Assembly (NCBI RefSeq): GCF_004342025.1
Contig: NZ_SLWN01000002.1
Span: 703,362-767,361, forward strand
Length of the DNA stretch: 64,000 nt
Reading direction: 5' to 3'
Origin: Kribbella steppae
GTDB lineage: Bacteria > Actinomycetota > Actinomycetes > Propionibacteriales > Kribbellaceae
Positions within the stretch are counted from its first letter, which is position 1. The number at the start of each line of letters is the position of its first letter. A program made the translations under genes and the position numbers. Under the pieces are notes generated by a model. The model was given only the letters and a program-made list of their open reading frames with translations. It had not been told where the DNA came from and did no database searches. This document shows, in pieces, positions 7,857 to 22,966 of the stretch.

Positions 7857-8894
7857 TCACGGCGTGCGCGATAAGGCAACGGCGAGTCCCACGGTCGCGG
7901 CCATGATCAGCAGCTCGACCACCGCCAGCCGCCGGAAGGCCGCCGGGTCCCCGGCCGCCAGGTCCGGGAGCGTCGTACGCCGATGCCACCAACCGACCGT
8001 GACGAGGACCGCGAACGCAACCGTCTTGGCGAAGACCAGAGCGCCGTACCCGCTCGTCACCCATTGCGTGATCAGGCCCCAGCCGTCCTCCCGGTCGCCG
8101 AGGTGGATCTCCCCCGTCAGCAGCCCGGTGACGCCCATCGCGATCGCGCAGACCAGGGCCAGCCGGCTGAACTGCTCGACCGCGTGCCGCCCCCGGGCAT
8201 AGTGCAGTACGGCGCCAAGACCGCCGATCCATGCGGTTGCCGCGAAGACGTGCACAACCAGAGAGCTGGTCGCGAGGACCGACCAGAAGCCGGTGCGCTC
8301 GATCGCGCCGTGACCGGTGAGCAGCGGCCCGGTCAACGCCGCCGCGGTGAGGACCACCGCGAAGCGGGCTCCCCGGGTCGTGCGGCAGCCGCTGAGGATC
8401 ACCGCCAGGATCGCCGTGAGTACGACGGTGACCGCGAGAGCCCTGACCTGGTCGAGTTCGCCTGCCGCGGACGCGTGGTCGGCGAGGTGGGACAGCGGGA
8501 TGCCGAGAATGACGGCCGCGGACGTGATCAGTCCACCGACACTCGCCACCGCCCAGACACCCGCCGCGACAGCCGCGTCCTGGCAGGCCCGCAGTGCTTG
8601 CGGACCGAGCTTCCCATCAGTTGCTGGAAGCAACAGTACGCCAGCCAGCAGCGCACCGCCCGTCGCGATCGCAGCCGCGTCCGCGATGAAGCGCAGTACC
8701 GGAACCGACCAGGACAAAGGCATTCCGGCGCCGATCAGGCCTTCCGGTGGTCGCTGCGGCGCACCACCCGCGGCGGCCAGGGCGATGACCATCACCACGA
8801 TGCCGACAGCAACCATCCCGACGGCGAGCACCCAGCTCGACCGCCGGCCGCTCCCCTGCCCGGCGCTCACCGGGCTGGGCGAGCCGGCGCTCAT
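7857..8894 (-). CDS. copD: Copper-transport membrane protein, CopD family
   Basis: This 345-residue protein has about eight to nine hydrophobic segments and a C-terminal CopD domain with the conserved His-rich helix pattern (VHVFAATAWIGGLGAVLHY around residue 215, and GWWHRRTTLPDL near the end). CopD proteins move copper across the cytoplasmic membrane together with CopC. I chose the ATG at 8894 because it overlaps the copC stop as ATGA. It belongs to the ycnI-copC-copD unit transcribed leftward. Confidence 0.85.
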   Translation of the reverse strand: MSAGSPSPVSAGQGSGRRSSWVLAVGMVAVGIVVMVIALAAAGGAPQRPPEGLIGAGMPLSWSVPVLRFIADAAAIATGGALLAGVLLLPATDGKLGPQALRACQDAAVAAGVWAVASVGGLITSAAVILGIPLSHLADHASAAGELDQVRALAVTVVLTAILAVILSGCRTTRGARFAVVLTAAALTGPLLTGHGAIERTGFWSVLATSSLVVHVFAATAWIGGLGAVLHYARGRHAVEQFSRLALVCAIAMGVTGLLTGEIHLGDREDGWGLITQWVTSGYGALVFAKTVAFAVLVTVGWWHRRTTLPDLAAGDPAAFRRLAVVELLIMAATVGLAVALSRTP

Positions 8895-9403
8895 TGCGAG
8901 GCCGGACGGCGACGGACGATGACGACGGCCAGGGCGACGACGACCAGCATGACGAGGCACATGGCGACGATGGTGACCGTGTTCGAGTTGCCGCTGTCGG
9001 CGGTGGGTGTGGTGCCGGCCGGTTGTGTCGCCGGGTGGCCGGCGTGGGTCACGGTGAAGGATCCGGTGACGGTGATCGGGTGACCGTCGGCGGACACCAG
9101 CCGGGCGTCGACCTGGTACCGGCCGGCCTCGATCATCGCACCGACCGGCTGGGTCACCTTGTTGTCGAGCACCTGGACATCACCGGTGGCGACGTTCTTC
9201 CCGCTGGGGGACTTCACCTGGACCTGGGTGCCGTTGCTGCCGACCGGTTCGCTGAAGGTCAGCACCACCTGGGTCGGCGGGGCGGCCATGGACGACCCGT
9301 CGGCCGGTGTCATCGACTCGAGCTTGGCGTGCGCCGCCGCCACCCCGGTGGAAACCACCAGGGCGAGCAGCGACGCCACCAGAACAGCAATCAACCGGCG
9401 CAC
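8891..9403 (-). CDS. copC: Copper-binding CopC-domain protein, membrane anchored
   Basis: The 170-residue protein has a signal peptide ending AAA|HAKL, so the mature N-terminus starts with the copper-binding His typical of CopC. It then has the CopC beta-barrel (SMTPADGSSM, VVLTFSEPV, DARLVSADGHPITVTGSFTV with the second conserved His) and a C-terminal transmembrane helix near residues 142-162 followed by RRRP. It would hold Cu(II) on the outer face of the membrane and pass it to CopD. The gene overlaps copD and follows ycnI by 2 bp. Confidence 0.9.
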   Translation of the reverse strand: MRRLIAVLVASLLALVVSTGVAAAHAKLESMTPADGSSMAAPPTQVVLTFSEPVGSNGTQVQVKSPSGKNVATGDVQVLDNKVTQPVGAMIEAGRYQVDARLVSADGHPITVTGSFTVTHAGHPATQPAGTTPTADSGNSNTVTIVAMCLVMLVVVALAVVIVRRRPASQ

Positions 9404-9405
9404 GG

Positions 9406-10119
9406 TTACGACTGTGCCTTCCCTGAGTCCGTCGGACCAGCCGCGGCTGCGGCCTTTCTAGCCCGCAGGCCGAAGGCGAGGCCGAGCAGGCCGACCACCA
9501 ATCCACCAGCGGCGAGCCAGCGCGCCACCGGGTCGGACGAGTCCTTGCTCTCAGCGGCGGCCGTGGAGACCTGGGTGATCGTGGCGGTCAGCTTGAGCGT
9601 GGGTGCCGGGTGCTCCGGCGCGTCGGCGCCGTCCTTGGCGGCATCGGCCCACTTGACCACCTCGCCGTCGCTGTACGTCTGGTCGGCTGGGAAGCTCAGC
9701 GAGTCCACGCCCTCGGGCATCCGGCCCACCGACAGGGCGAACTCGTCGAAGTCGTTCGGCGGGATGCCTGCGCCGGTGGCGGTCCAGGTGACCGTCGTGA
9801 CCGCCTCGGACAGGTTGACGTCGCCGACCTTGACCGGCGCGGGCAGCTTCTCGGTCTTCTTCTCCACCTTCCACCCGTCCTTCACCAGCGCCCCGACGTG
9901 GGCGAACGGGTGGTCCTTGGGCAAGGAGACGACGAGCTTGGTGGTGCTGGTGTTGTCGGACTCGGTCGGGACCCGGAAGACCAGCTTGGCGTACCCGCCG
10001 GGCTTGGCGTCCGGCGACGACACCGTGACATGGGCCGATGCCGAGGTGGCGGCACCGGCCAGAACGAGTGTGGACGCCGCGGCGATCGCGGCAGCACGCA
10101 GGACGAACTTCTTGGGCAT
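9406..10119 (-). CDS. YcnI-type (DUF1775) copper-binding protein
   Basis: A 237-residue exported protein. The leader MPKKFVLRAAAIAAASTLVLAG is followed by ATSASA|HVTVSSPDA, leaving an N-terminal His as in YcnI, which binds Cu(II) with that histidine. The DUF1775 beta-sandwich covers residues 33-150 (FRVPTESDNTSTTKLVVSLP and the FDEFALSVGRMP motif). A C-terminal transmembrane helix (WLAAGGLVVGLLGLAFGL) precedes a positive tail. The ATG at 10119 has AAAGG upstream; longer in-frame starts lack both a site and a leader. It heads the ycnI-copC-copD unit, consistent with copper acquisition or delivery. Confidence 0.9.
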   Translation of the reverse strand: MPKKFVLRAAAIAAASTLVLAGAATSASAHVTVSSPDAKPGGYAKLVFRVPTESDNTSTTKLVVSLPKDHPFAHVGALVKDGWKVEKKTEKLPAPVKVGDVNLSEAVTTVTWTATGAGIPPNDFDEFALSVGRMPEGVDSLSFPADQTYSDGEVVKWADAAKDGADAPEHPAPTLKLTATITQVSTAAAESKDSSDPVARWLAAGGLVVGLLGLAFGLRARKAAAAAGPTDSGKAQS

Positions 10120-10174
10120 GAAAGGACCTTTCACGGTCACACGAGTTCTACCGACCGCGATGTGACGCGGCCGG

Positions 10175-10708
10175 TCAGGACGGAGCTGGGATGACTCGTG
10201 TGAGCGGTGGTCCACGCCGGGAGACGTTCGCAGTCAGCCACCGTTGCAGCAGTCGGGGCGTCGGAGGCTCTGCGAGCAGTACGGCGGCACAGCGTCGTAC
10301 CGGGATCAGAACCGGAAGCCTCGGCAGCAGCCGCTCGAAGATCCGCAGGACACGGTGAACCCAGTGGTGCGCGCGGCTGATCGCGAGGACCCCTGCGAAC
10401 AGGACCGCCAGGTGGGCTGCGGTCATGAACAGACTGCCGCTGATCCCACGATGCATCGTCTCGTGCCCCGTGTGCGCCGCATCCAACGTGACGTGGACGA
10501 AGAGCTGCACACACGCGAGGACAAGTCCGGACAGCAGGCGTTCGCCGGCCAGGTACTCACCGAGCAGCCAGCACACCCCGGTCAGAGCCAGGAGCGGTGC
10601 GACCACCCCGAGCGGCACCGGCCCGCCACCCGCGAGCACGTGGCCGAGCACCGCGACCACGACGCTCAGCGCCGCGACCACGGAGGTCGCTCTGCTCTCC
10701 GCGGGCAT
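10175..10708 (-). CDS. Four-helix membrane protein of the copper cluster, unrecognised
   Basis: This 177-residue protein has four predicted helices (residues about 8-28, 32-50, 58-80 and 95-115). Several His residues sit near the membrane face between and after helices 3 and 4 (FVHVTLDAAHTGHETMHRG, AHLAVLF, ISRAHHWVHR). The C-terminal third is basic. It lies 56 bp upstream of ycnI in the same orientation. The His clusters and position suggest a role in copper handling, but I recognise no named family. Confidence 0.75.
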   Translation of the reverse strand: MPAESRATSVVAALSVVVAVLGHVLAGGGPVPLGVVAPLLALTGVCWLLGEYLAGERLLSGLVLACVQLFVHVTLDAAHTGHETMHRGISGSLFMTAAHLAVLFAGVLAISRAHHWVHRVLRIFERLLPRLPVLIPVRRCAAVLLAEPPTPRLLQRWLTANVSRRGPPLTRVIPAPS

Positions 10709-10729
10709 ACCTGTCCCCTCAAGTGCCGA

Positions 10730-11566
10730 TCAAGACACTCTACGAACAAAGCCCACGACGGAGTTCCGGAACGCGTCCGGCTCCTCGAGATGGCCGAGAT
10801 GCCCGCTCCCGGCGAGGACGACCAGCTCCGAACCCGGGATCCCGTCGGCCAGCTCCTGCGCCGAGTTCAACGGGGTGATGAAGTCCGCCACCCCGCCCAG
10901 CACCAGCGTCGGTACGACGATCTCGCCGAGCCGGTCGCGGATGTCCCAGTGCTCCTCCTGCCGGTTCGGGTCGAGGGTGATCTCGAGTGCCGTCCGCCAG
11001 TCGGTGAGCCGGGTCTCGATCGCCGCGTAGTCCTTGAAGTACATGGGCAGCAGCCGCCGGAACGCGTCCATGTGGGCCTCAGGCTCCGGCGGATCGTCGT
11101 GCCACGCCTGGACGATCTGCTCCGACAGCGGATCTCCCGGTGAGCGCCCGGCGACCCACGCCTCGATGTTGCGGTACGCCTGGTCGAACAGCTCAGGGCC
11201 GTAGAAGGCCGTACCGCCGTACACGATGATCCCTGCCAGCCGGTCGGGGAAGTCCAGCGCCGTCTGGAGGGCGACGAACGCGCCGTGCGAGTGGCCGAGC
11301 AGGAAGACCTTCGACTCCCCCAGGTGCCGGGCGAGGTGGTCGGCGAACGACGCGTACCGCTCGATCGAGTAGTCGCCGTCGGACAGCAGGCCGGAGTTCC
11401 CGCTGCCGGGCGGCTCGACGTACACCGTCGTCAGGTGCTCCTCGAGCATCGGCAGCCGCAGGTAGCGCCAGTCGAATCCGGGGCCGCCGGGGTAGACCAG
11501 GCACACCGGGCCGGTGCCATGGACGTGGTAGGTGAACCGCACACCGTCGACCATGAGCTCATGCAC
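10730..11566 (-). CDS. Alpha/beta hydrolase, proline-iminopeptidase-like
   Basis: A 278-residue alpha/beta hydrolase. The oxyanion region GGPGFDW lies near residue 29, the nucleophile elbow is GHSHGA (Ser near residue 95), the acid is in LVLGGVADFITP and the catalytic His in GSGHLGHLEEP. The GGPG motif and the cap region with YFKDYAAIETR resemble proline iminopeptidases and related amidases. No signal peptide, so it is cytoplasmic. It is monocistronic, transcribed away from the divergent sigma-factor gene. The substrate is unknown. Confidence 0.85.
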   Translation of the reverse strand: MHELMVDGVRFTYHVHGTGPVCLVYPGGPGFDWRYLRLPMLEEHLTTVYVEPPGSGNSGLLSDGDYSIERYASFADHLARHLGESKVFLLGHSHGAFVALQTALDFPDRLAGIIVYGGTAFYGPELFDQAYRNIEAWVAGRSPGDPLSEQIVQAWHDDPPEPEAHMDAFRRLLPMYFKDYAAIETRLTDWRTALEITLDPNRQEEHWDIRDRLGEIVVPTLVLGGVADFITPLNSAQELADGIPGSELVVLAGSGHLGHLEEPDAFRNSVVGFVRRVS

Positions 11567-11647
11567 GGAAGAAATCTTGCCGCACCGTGCAACCGAATGG
11601 GCCGCCGATCACGTTGACACCGCACGACCCTGGGGGAGGCGGAGGGT

Positions 11648-12175
11648 GTGAAGAAAGAAGTCGAGCAGGACTACGTCGACTTCGTGACCCATCAAGCCAA
11701 CTCTCTGTGCCGAACCGCTTACTTACTGTGCGGAGACTGGAAGCGGGCGGAGGACGCGACCCAGGAGGCGTTGATCCGGCTGTACCGGGTCTGGGGCCGG
11801 ATCCAGCGGAAGGGCAGCGTCGGAGCATACGCGCGAAAGGTGGTGGTCTCGACCACGCTGGACGGCCTGCGCCGCAAGTCCAGCCAGGAGGTCGTCGGCG
11901 GTGACGGGTACTTCGCCGCCGAGGCCGACACCGCCAACCCGCTCGGCATGCTGGAGAACCGCATGGTCATCACGCAGGCCCTGGCCGAACTCCCGGCCCG
12001 CCAGCGCGCGTGCGTCGTACTGCGGTACTTCGACGAACTCTCGGTCGACGAGACGGCCGCTGTGCTGGACTGCCGGCCGGGAACGGTCAAGAGCCAGACA
12101 CTGCGGGCCCTCGACAAACTGCGCAGCCATCCCGCCCTCGCGGAACTTTCGGACCTCGCCGGACTGGGAGGCTGA
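11648..12175 (+). CDS. ECF RNA polymerase sigma factor, SigE family
   Basis: The 175-residue sigma factor has region 2 at residues 10-75 (DYVDFVTHQANSLCRTAYLL, DWKRAEDATQEALIRLYRVW) and region 4 at 105-160 (ALAELPARQRACVVLRYFDELSV, DETAAVLDCRPGTVKSQTLRALDKL). The GTG start follows a GGAGG-rich stretch. The next gene begins 1 bp after its stop and encodes a membrane protein, the usual position of a cognate anti-sigma factor. Confidence 0.9.
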   Translation: MKKEVEQDYVDFVTHQANSLCRTAYLLCGDWKRAEDATQEALIRLYRVWGRIQRKGSVGAYARKVVVSTTLDGLRRKSSQEVVGGDGYFAAEADTANPLGMLENRMVITQALAELPARQRACVVLRYFDELSVDETAAVLDCRPGTVKSQTLRALDKLRSHPALAELSDLAGLGG

Positions 12176-12176
12176 C

Positions 12177-12878
12177 ATGACGCGTGAACTCAAGAACCTG
12201 ATGGACCGCGCGACCGAGCGGCCCGACATCTTCCTGCCGAATCCGGAAAAGCTGGTCGCCGCGGGGCGTCGGCGGGTGCGGAACCGCAGACTGGCCGGCT
12301 CGCTCGCCGCGGTCGTCTTCCTGTTCGCCGGAGTCACCGTCGCACTCGAGGCTCAGGACCCGAGTGGCGTCGCGCCGGCGACCCAGCCCTCCACCGCCCC
12401 GACCGGTCCGAACCGGCCACAGGACAACTACAAGCTCTGTACGGCGTCGAACGGACGGACGCTCGGATCCGAGGTCTGGGCCTGGAGTGAGGTGCTGGCG
12501 ATCAGCGACGACTACGGGTCGGCCTCCATCCGACGGGAGCCCGGCGAGAGGAACGCGTCCATCGACATGTACGCGTTCTGCGTCACCCAGCCGGCCGCTG
12601 CGGCCAACGCGCCGACCGGCGGCCGTGGCGGCATGCTGCTGCGCAAGAGCCCGATCGACTCGACCAGGAGCATGACGACCGTCTTCGGCCGGGCGTACGG
12701 CGAGGCGCTGAAGGTCGTCGTCGACACCGGCGACGGCAGGAGCGGCGAGGGAGTGGCCAAGTCCGACTTCTTCGTCTACCGGCACATCGAGGCGCGGCCG
12801 TGGCCAGGCGTGATGCCGACCGCGGTCATCCGGATCTACGACGCGCGCGGCGGTCTCGATGCCGTGGGCAAGTGGTGA
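12177..12878 (+). CDS. Single-pass membrane protein, probable anti-sigma partner
   Basis: A 233-residue protein with a cytoplasmic N-terminus of about 45 residues (MTRELKNLMDRATERPDIFLPNPEKLVAAGRRR), one transmembrane helix (LAGSLAAVVFLFAGVTVAL) and an extracytoplasmic domain of about 165 residues with two Cys (YKLCTASNG, YAFCVTQ) that could form a disulfide. It starts 1 bp after the sigma-factor stop. I see no zinc-binding anti-sigma motif, so the anti-sigma role rests on gene order and topology. Confidence 0.75.
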   Translation: MTRELKNLMDRATERPDIFLPNPEKLVAAGRRRVRNRRLAGSLAAVVFLFAGVTVALEAQDPSGVAPATQPSTAPTGPNRPQDNYKLCTASNGRTLGSEVWAWSEVLAISDDYGSASIRREPGERNASIDMYAFCVTQPAAAANAPTGGRGGMLLRKSPIDSTRSMTTVFGRAYGEALKVVVDTGDGRSGEGVAKSDFFVYRHIEARPWPGVMPTAVIRIYDARGGLDAVGKW

Positions 12879-12917
12879 TGCCCGGGATGAACTGCGCGGT
12901 CGTGGATGATGGGCGGC

Positions 12918-13760
12918 ATGGACGTACCGGTGCTGGAGGTCGGGGGTAGCCACGTGACGGCGGCCGTGGTGTCGTCGGACACCTGGGCCGTGAACGTGGT
13001 GGAGCGAGCGGACCTCGAGTCGCAGAAGGCGGCCGAGGTCGTTCTCGGGCAACTCGCGACCGCGGCCCGGAAGTTGCCGCTGGCAAAGGGTCTGGCGGTG
13101 GCACTGCCCGGCCCGTTCGATGTCGAGACCGGGATCGCCTGGTACCGCGGGCAGGGCAAGTTCGACAACCTCTACGGCTACAACGTCGGCGAAAGCCTGC
13201 GCGACCTGCTGGACCTCGAGCAGATCCTGTTCATGAACGACGCGGAGGCGTTCGCGGTCGGCGAATGGACGGCGGGCGAGGTCCGCGGTATCGACCGCTG
13301 CGTCGGCGTCACCATCGGCACCGGCATCGGTACGGCGTTCCTCGCCGACGGCTGGGTGGTGCGTGAGGGCGAGACAGTGCCGCCGGGCGGTGAGCTCTAC
13401 CGGACGTCGTACGACGGTAAGCCGTTGGAGGACTGGATCTCCGCCCGCGCGATCCTGCGCGCTTACTTCGACCGGACGGGCACCGAGGAGCCGGAGATCG
13501 GCGTGAAGGAGATCGCCGAGCGGGCCCGTGGTGGAGCCGATAACGCGCGAGACGTGCTGCTCGAGGCGTTCGGCGTACTGGCGGCTGCGTTGACGCCGTG
13601 GCTGGAGCGGTTCGGGGTGACGAAGGTGGTGCTGGGCGGCTCGATCTCCGGCGCCTTCGACATCGTCCGGAAGGTGTTCGACGTCGAGGTCGAGGCCACC
13701 CAGGACACCGAGCACTCGGCCCTGATCGGTGCGGCCGCGCACTACCTCCGGTCACGCTGA
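12918..13760 (+). CDS. ROK-family sugar kinase-like protein
   Basis: The 280-residue protein shows an actin-like ATPase fold: phosphate-1 loop LEVGGSHVTAAVV, sugar site FMNDAEAFAVGEW (Asn-Asp plus Glu), phosphate-2 loop GVTIGTGIGTAF and adenosine-binding VLGGSISGAF near the C-terminus. It lacks the CxCGxxGC zinc motif of classical ROK glucokinases and has GGELYRTSYDGKPLEDWIS in its place. An upstream in-frame ATG at 12906 is an alternative start; 12918 gives the usual family N-terminus. Likely sugar phosphorylation, substrate unknown. Confidence 0.8.
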   Translation: MDVPVLEVGGSHVTAAVVSSDTWAVNVVERADLESQKAAEVVLGQLATAARKLPLAKGLAVALPGPFDVETGIAWYRGQGKFDNLYGYNVGESLRDLLDLEQILFMNDAEAFAVGEWTAGEVRGIDRCVGVTIGTGIGTAFLADGWVVREGETVPPGGELYRTSYDGKPLEDWISARAILRAYFDRTGTEEPEIGVKEIAERARGGADNARDVLLEAFGVLAAALTPWLERFGVTKVVLGGSISGAFDIVRKVFDVEVEATQDTEHSALIGAAAHYLRSR

Positions 13761-13792
13761 CGGCTGTCGGTGGCACTGGTTACGGTCGCCAC

Positions 13793-16793
<3,001 letters not shown>

Positions 16794-16824
16794 TCTCGAC
16801 GACAGCGCCCGGTGACCACCGCGG

Positions 16825-17844
16825 TCACCGGGCGAGATACCTGCGGACGTCGTCGGCTACCTGGGCGCGGTTGGCCATGCCGTACTTGCGCAGGATGGCG
16901 CTCAGGTGGGTCTTGACGGTGTTCAGGCTGATGCCGAGTTCCGCGGCCAGCTGATCGTTGTCGAGGCCGTCGACCAGGCGGACTGCGACGCCCTGCTGGG
17001 CCTTCGTCAGGCTCCCGTACCGGCGCTCCGGACCCTCGTCGGTGTCCATCAGCATCTCGATCAGCTCGGACTGGATGTGCTCGGTGGCGTCGACGATCCG
17101 GGTCAGGTGGCTCTGGACCGCGGCAGTCACGTCGGCTTCGTCCATGGCCTCGACCGCGATCTCCCGGATCGACCCGACCCGGTGCGCCAGGTACTCCATC
17201 ACGTGGTCGGACGTCAGCAGGTTCGGCCCGATGTCACCGGCGGGCAGCCGCCGGAGCGCGTCCCGGTCCTCGCCCTCCCGGGTCAGCACCCGCTCGACCA
17301 CGCCGCAGAGCCACTCGAACGCCCGGATGGCGTTGTCGTCGTAGCTGTTCGGCACGTAGCTCTGCATCGACAGCATCCCGAACAACTGGTCCGGCCCCTC
17401 CTTCGAGGGCCGGAAGATCGGCACCGTCACCGCGTCCTCCGACCGCCGCCCGACATCCCCGATCGAGACGCCGGCATGCAGCGCGGTCCCGTCGTCGTAG
17501 GCGAGGCGATAGGTCTGCCGGTGCTTGAGCAACCACGCGGTCTGGCCGTTCGGGCCGAAGATGTGCGTGTCCGGGTCGACGTACCGGCCGTCGTCGTACG
17601 CGTAGGGATACCGGACCCGGCTGCTGCCCTGCAGGAAACCGACGAAGAAGGTGTCGACCCGGGCGACCTTGCCGGCCACCACCCGCACGTAGTCGTAGAG
17701 GCCGTAGTGGTCGGCCCGGAACAACGCCTCGATCTTGTGGTACGCCTCGCGCAGGATGATCGCGGTCTCGGCATCAACCCGCAGCGGAGCGGCCGCCTTG
17801 TCTCCTTCCACGACATCGGCTCCCCACGCTGCTCTATCGATCAC
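16825..17844 (-). CDS. GAF-domain transcriptional regulator with C-terminal LuxR HTH
   Basis: The 339-residue protein has a GAF-like sensor domain (about residues 25-195, ending FGMLSMQSYVPNSYDDNAIRAFEWL), a helical linker, and a LuxR-type HTH at residues 275-338 (LTKAQQGVAVRLVDGLDNDQLAAELGIS, NTVKTHLSAILRKYG). It is probably cytoplasmic, sensing a small ligand and activating transcription. It is convergent with icd and its targets are not evident. Confidence 0.85.
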   Translation of the reverse strand: MIDRAAWGADVVEGDKAAAPLRVDAETAIILREAYHKIEALFRADHYGLYDYVRVVAGKVARVDTFFVGFLQGSSRVRYPYAYDDGRYVDPDTHIFGPNGQTAWLLKHRQTYRLAYDDGTALHAGVSIGDVGRRSEDAVTVPIFRPSKEGPDQLFGMLSMQSYVPNSYDDNAIRAFEWLCGVVERVLTREGEDRDALRRLPAGDIGPNLLTSDHVMEYLAHRVGSIREIAVEAMDEADVTAAVQSHLTRIVDATEHIQSELIEMLMDTDEGPERRYGSLTKAQQGVAVRLVDGLDNDQLAAELGISLNTVKTHLSAILRKYGMANRAQVADDVRRYLAR

Positions 17845-17881
17845 TCGACTATGCCGCCGTACGTGGACCGTGCCAAGGCCC

Positions 17882-18691
17882 TCAGCGTGTCAGTCTGGTC
17901 CAACTCGGCTCGTCGATCCAGACCGAGTCCGGATCCAGGTACGGGCGGAGCACGGCGCTGACCTCGGCGTCGTCGGAGTCCTTCAGCTGGTCCGAGGCGA
18001 TCTTGCGCGCCACTCCGGCGAGGAAGTCGGCGACCTGGACCCGCTGGTCGGTGAAGGAGTCGATCTGCTCCAGCCCGGCGAACCCCGGGGCCGATCGGCG
18101 GAGCGTGAAGACGCGCTCGGTCGACAACGTGGTCTGCCGGTCGTGCGCGATCGCCACCGGCTGCCCGCCCGCACCCCAGTGCTCGACCGCCCGCACGATC
18201 GCCGGCATCAACGGATCGAGCGGCGAGACGACCGGCTGCTCATCCCGGAACCGGGTCCGGAGGAAGTCGTTGGCCGCGACCAGGAACGCTTCGGCGTCCC
18301 CGGTACGACGGCCGGCGTCGTACAGGAACCGGGTCAGTGACGGCCGGGCACCGAGGAAGGTGACGAGCTGGGAGGCCAGGAAGTAGGTCTTGTCGACCAG
18401 GTACACCTGAGCGTTGCCGAGCAGCGGTCCGTCGGGTCCCAGCAGCCACAGCAGCACCGACCGGTGCTTCGACCTGAGCAGATGGTTGGCCTTGTACATC
18501 GTCGCCGGCGACCGGATCCGCAGCCGTAACTCGGTGATGCACTCGGCCGCGGTCTCCTCGTCGATCCGGACACTCGCATGCGCGAACACGTCGGTCACGC
18601 CGCCGACCAGCTTCTCGCCTTCGTACCCGGACTCGTCGCACACGATCTCGAGAGCCGCCGGTGCGGTCTCCGTCCTCGCTGCGTCGGTCAC
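17882..18691 (-). CDS. DUF3800-like protein
   Basis: The 269-residue protein begins an acidic core with IVCDESGYEG, the DESG motif of DUF3800, and has near the C-terminus DQRVQVADFLAGVARK, matching the family's conserved aspartate helix. The intermediate HDRQTTLS is also acidic/polar as in RNase-H-like folds. DUF3800 proteins occur both alone and near mobile or defence genes, and their function is unproved. Here it stands alone between the GAF-LuxR gene and a 394-bp noncoding stretch, with normal GC content. Confidence 0.7.
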   Translation of the reverse strand: MTDAARTETAPAALEIVCDESGYEGEKLVGGVTDVFAHASVRIDEETAAECITELRLRIRSPATMYKANHLLRSKHRSVLLWLLGPDGPLLGNAQVYLVDKTYFLASQLVTFLGARPSLTRFLYDAGRRTGDAEAFLVAANDFLRTRFRDEQPVVSPLDPLMPAIVRAVEHWGAGGQPVAIAHDRQTTLSTERVFTLRRSAPGFAGLEQIDSFTDQRVQVADFLAGVARKIASDQLKDSDDAEVSAVLRPYLDPDSVWIDEPSWTRLTR

Positions 18692-19085
18692 GCCCCGACT
18701 CTCTCACCCAGAGCAAGCGCGGTGCACACGATTACTGTGCGCAGACAGCAGTCGCGGGTGGTGGGTCCGAGTTCCCGAGTCGCCCTCCCAAGCCTCGGTC
18801 GAACTCCACACCACCACCCGCAACTACGGTTCGGGACGCCTGTGCAGTGATCCCCCGCGTCGTTCGATCCCACGCCCCCTGCGAGATCGGCGACCCCCCG
18901 ACAGTTTGCTCAGCGTCCCTACCTCCACCCCCCGTTGACTACACGGTGACATCTTGGTCCGGACCTGCCTATCGCCCGGGGCATGAGATTGTTGTGTCCT
19001 CAATCTCACCCCGGGAATGAGACTCTCTGTAGTCGTTTACGCAACCCCTACGGGGCGGAAATCGACGTCCGACGGAACGCTCCTG
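18692..19085. other. 394-bp intergenic region without a supported gene
   Basis: No reading frame here looks coding. It holds the promoter side of the DUF3800-like gene and the 3' flank of guaB1, including a strong hairpin at 18975-19015. A CCCCTACGGGG element lies near 19050. The segment 18750-18950 is less GC-skewed and has no obvious repeats. Confidence 0.6.
18975..19015 (-). terminator. Candidate transcription terminator after guaB1
   Basis: CCCGGGG and GAGATTG in the left arm pair with CAATCTC and CCCCGGG in the right arm, interrupted by a small internal bulge, around a 9-nt loop. It lies 71 bp downstream of the guaB1 stop on the minus strand. There is no T-tract, as is common for actinobacterial hairpin terminators. 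Confidence 0.55.
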
Positions 19086-20597
<1,512 letters not shown>

Positions 20598-20643
20598 TCA
20601 CCACCGGACGCCACCGCGCCGGACCACTCACCCGGATATGAGG

Positions 20644-20676
20644 AGACCGGCTCCCCCGGATTCAGGGAGCCGGTCT
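20644..20676 (-). terminator. Hairpin terminator between katG and guaB1
   Basis: A perfect 12-bp stem (AGACCGGCTCCC / GGGAGCCGGTCT) with a 9-nt loop lies 16 bp beyond the katG stop. It most likely terminates the minus-strand furA-katG transcript and separates it from guaB1. Confidence 0.75.
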
Positions 20677-20691
20677 TCTGTCACGTGCGGG

Positions 20692-22935
<2,244 letters not shown>

Positions 22936-22966
22936 TCACGGAAGTCAGGTACTGCGTGTGGAGCAG

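Noticed and set aside
12087..13742. A 551-codon minus-strand frame over the sigma partner and ROK kinase genes
   Set aside because: It opposes two genes with clear domain motifs, and no motif or ribosome-binding site supports it.
19000..19075. Possible degenerate CRISPR repeats near the guaB1 3' end
   Set aside because: GC-rich palindromic pieces occur once each, with no regularly spaced repeats and no cas genes in the window.
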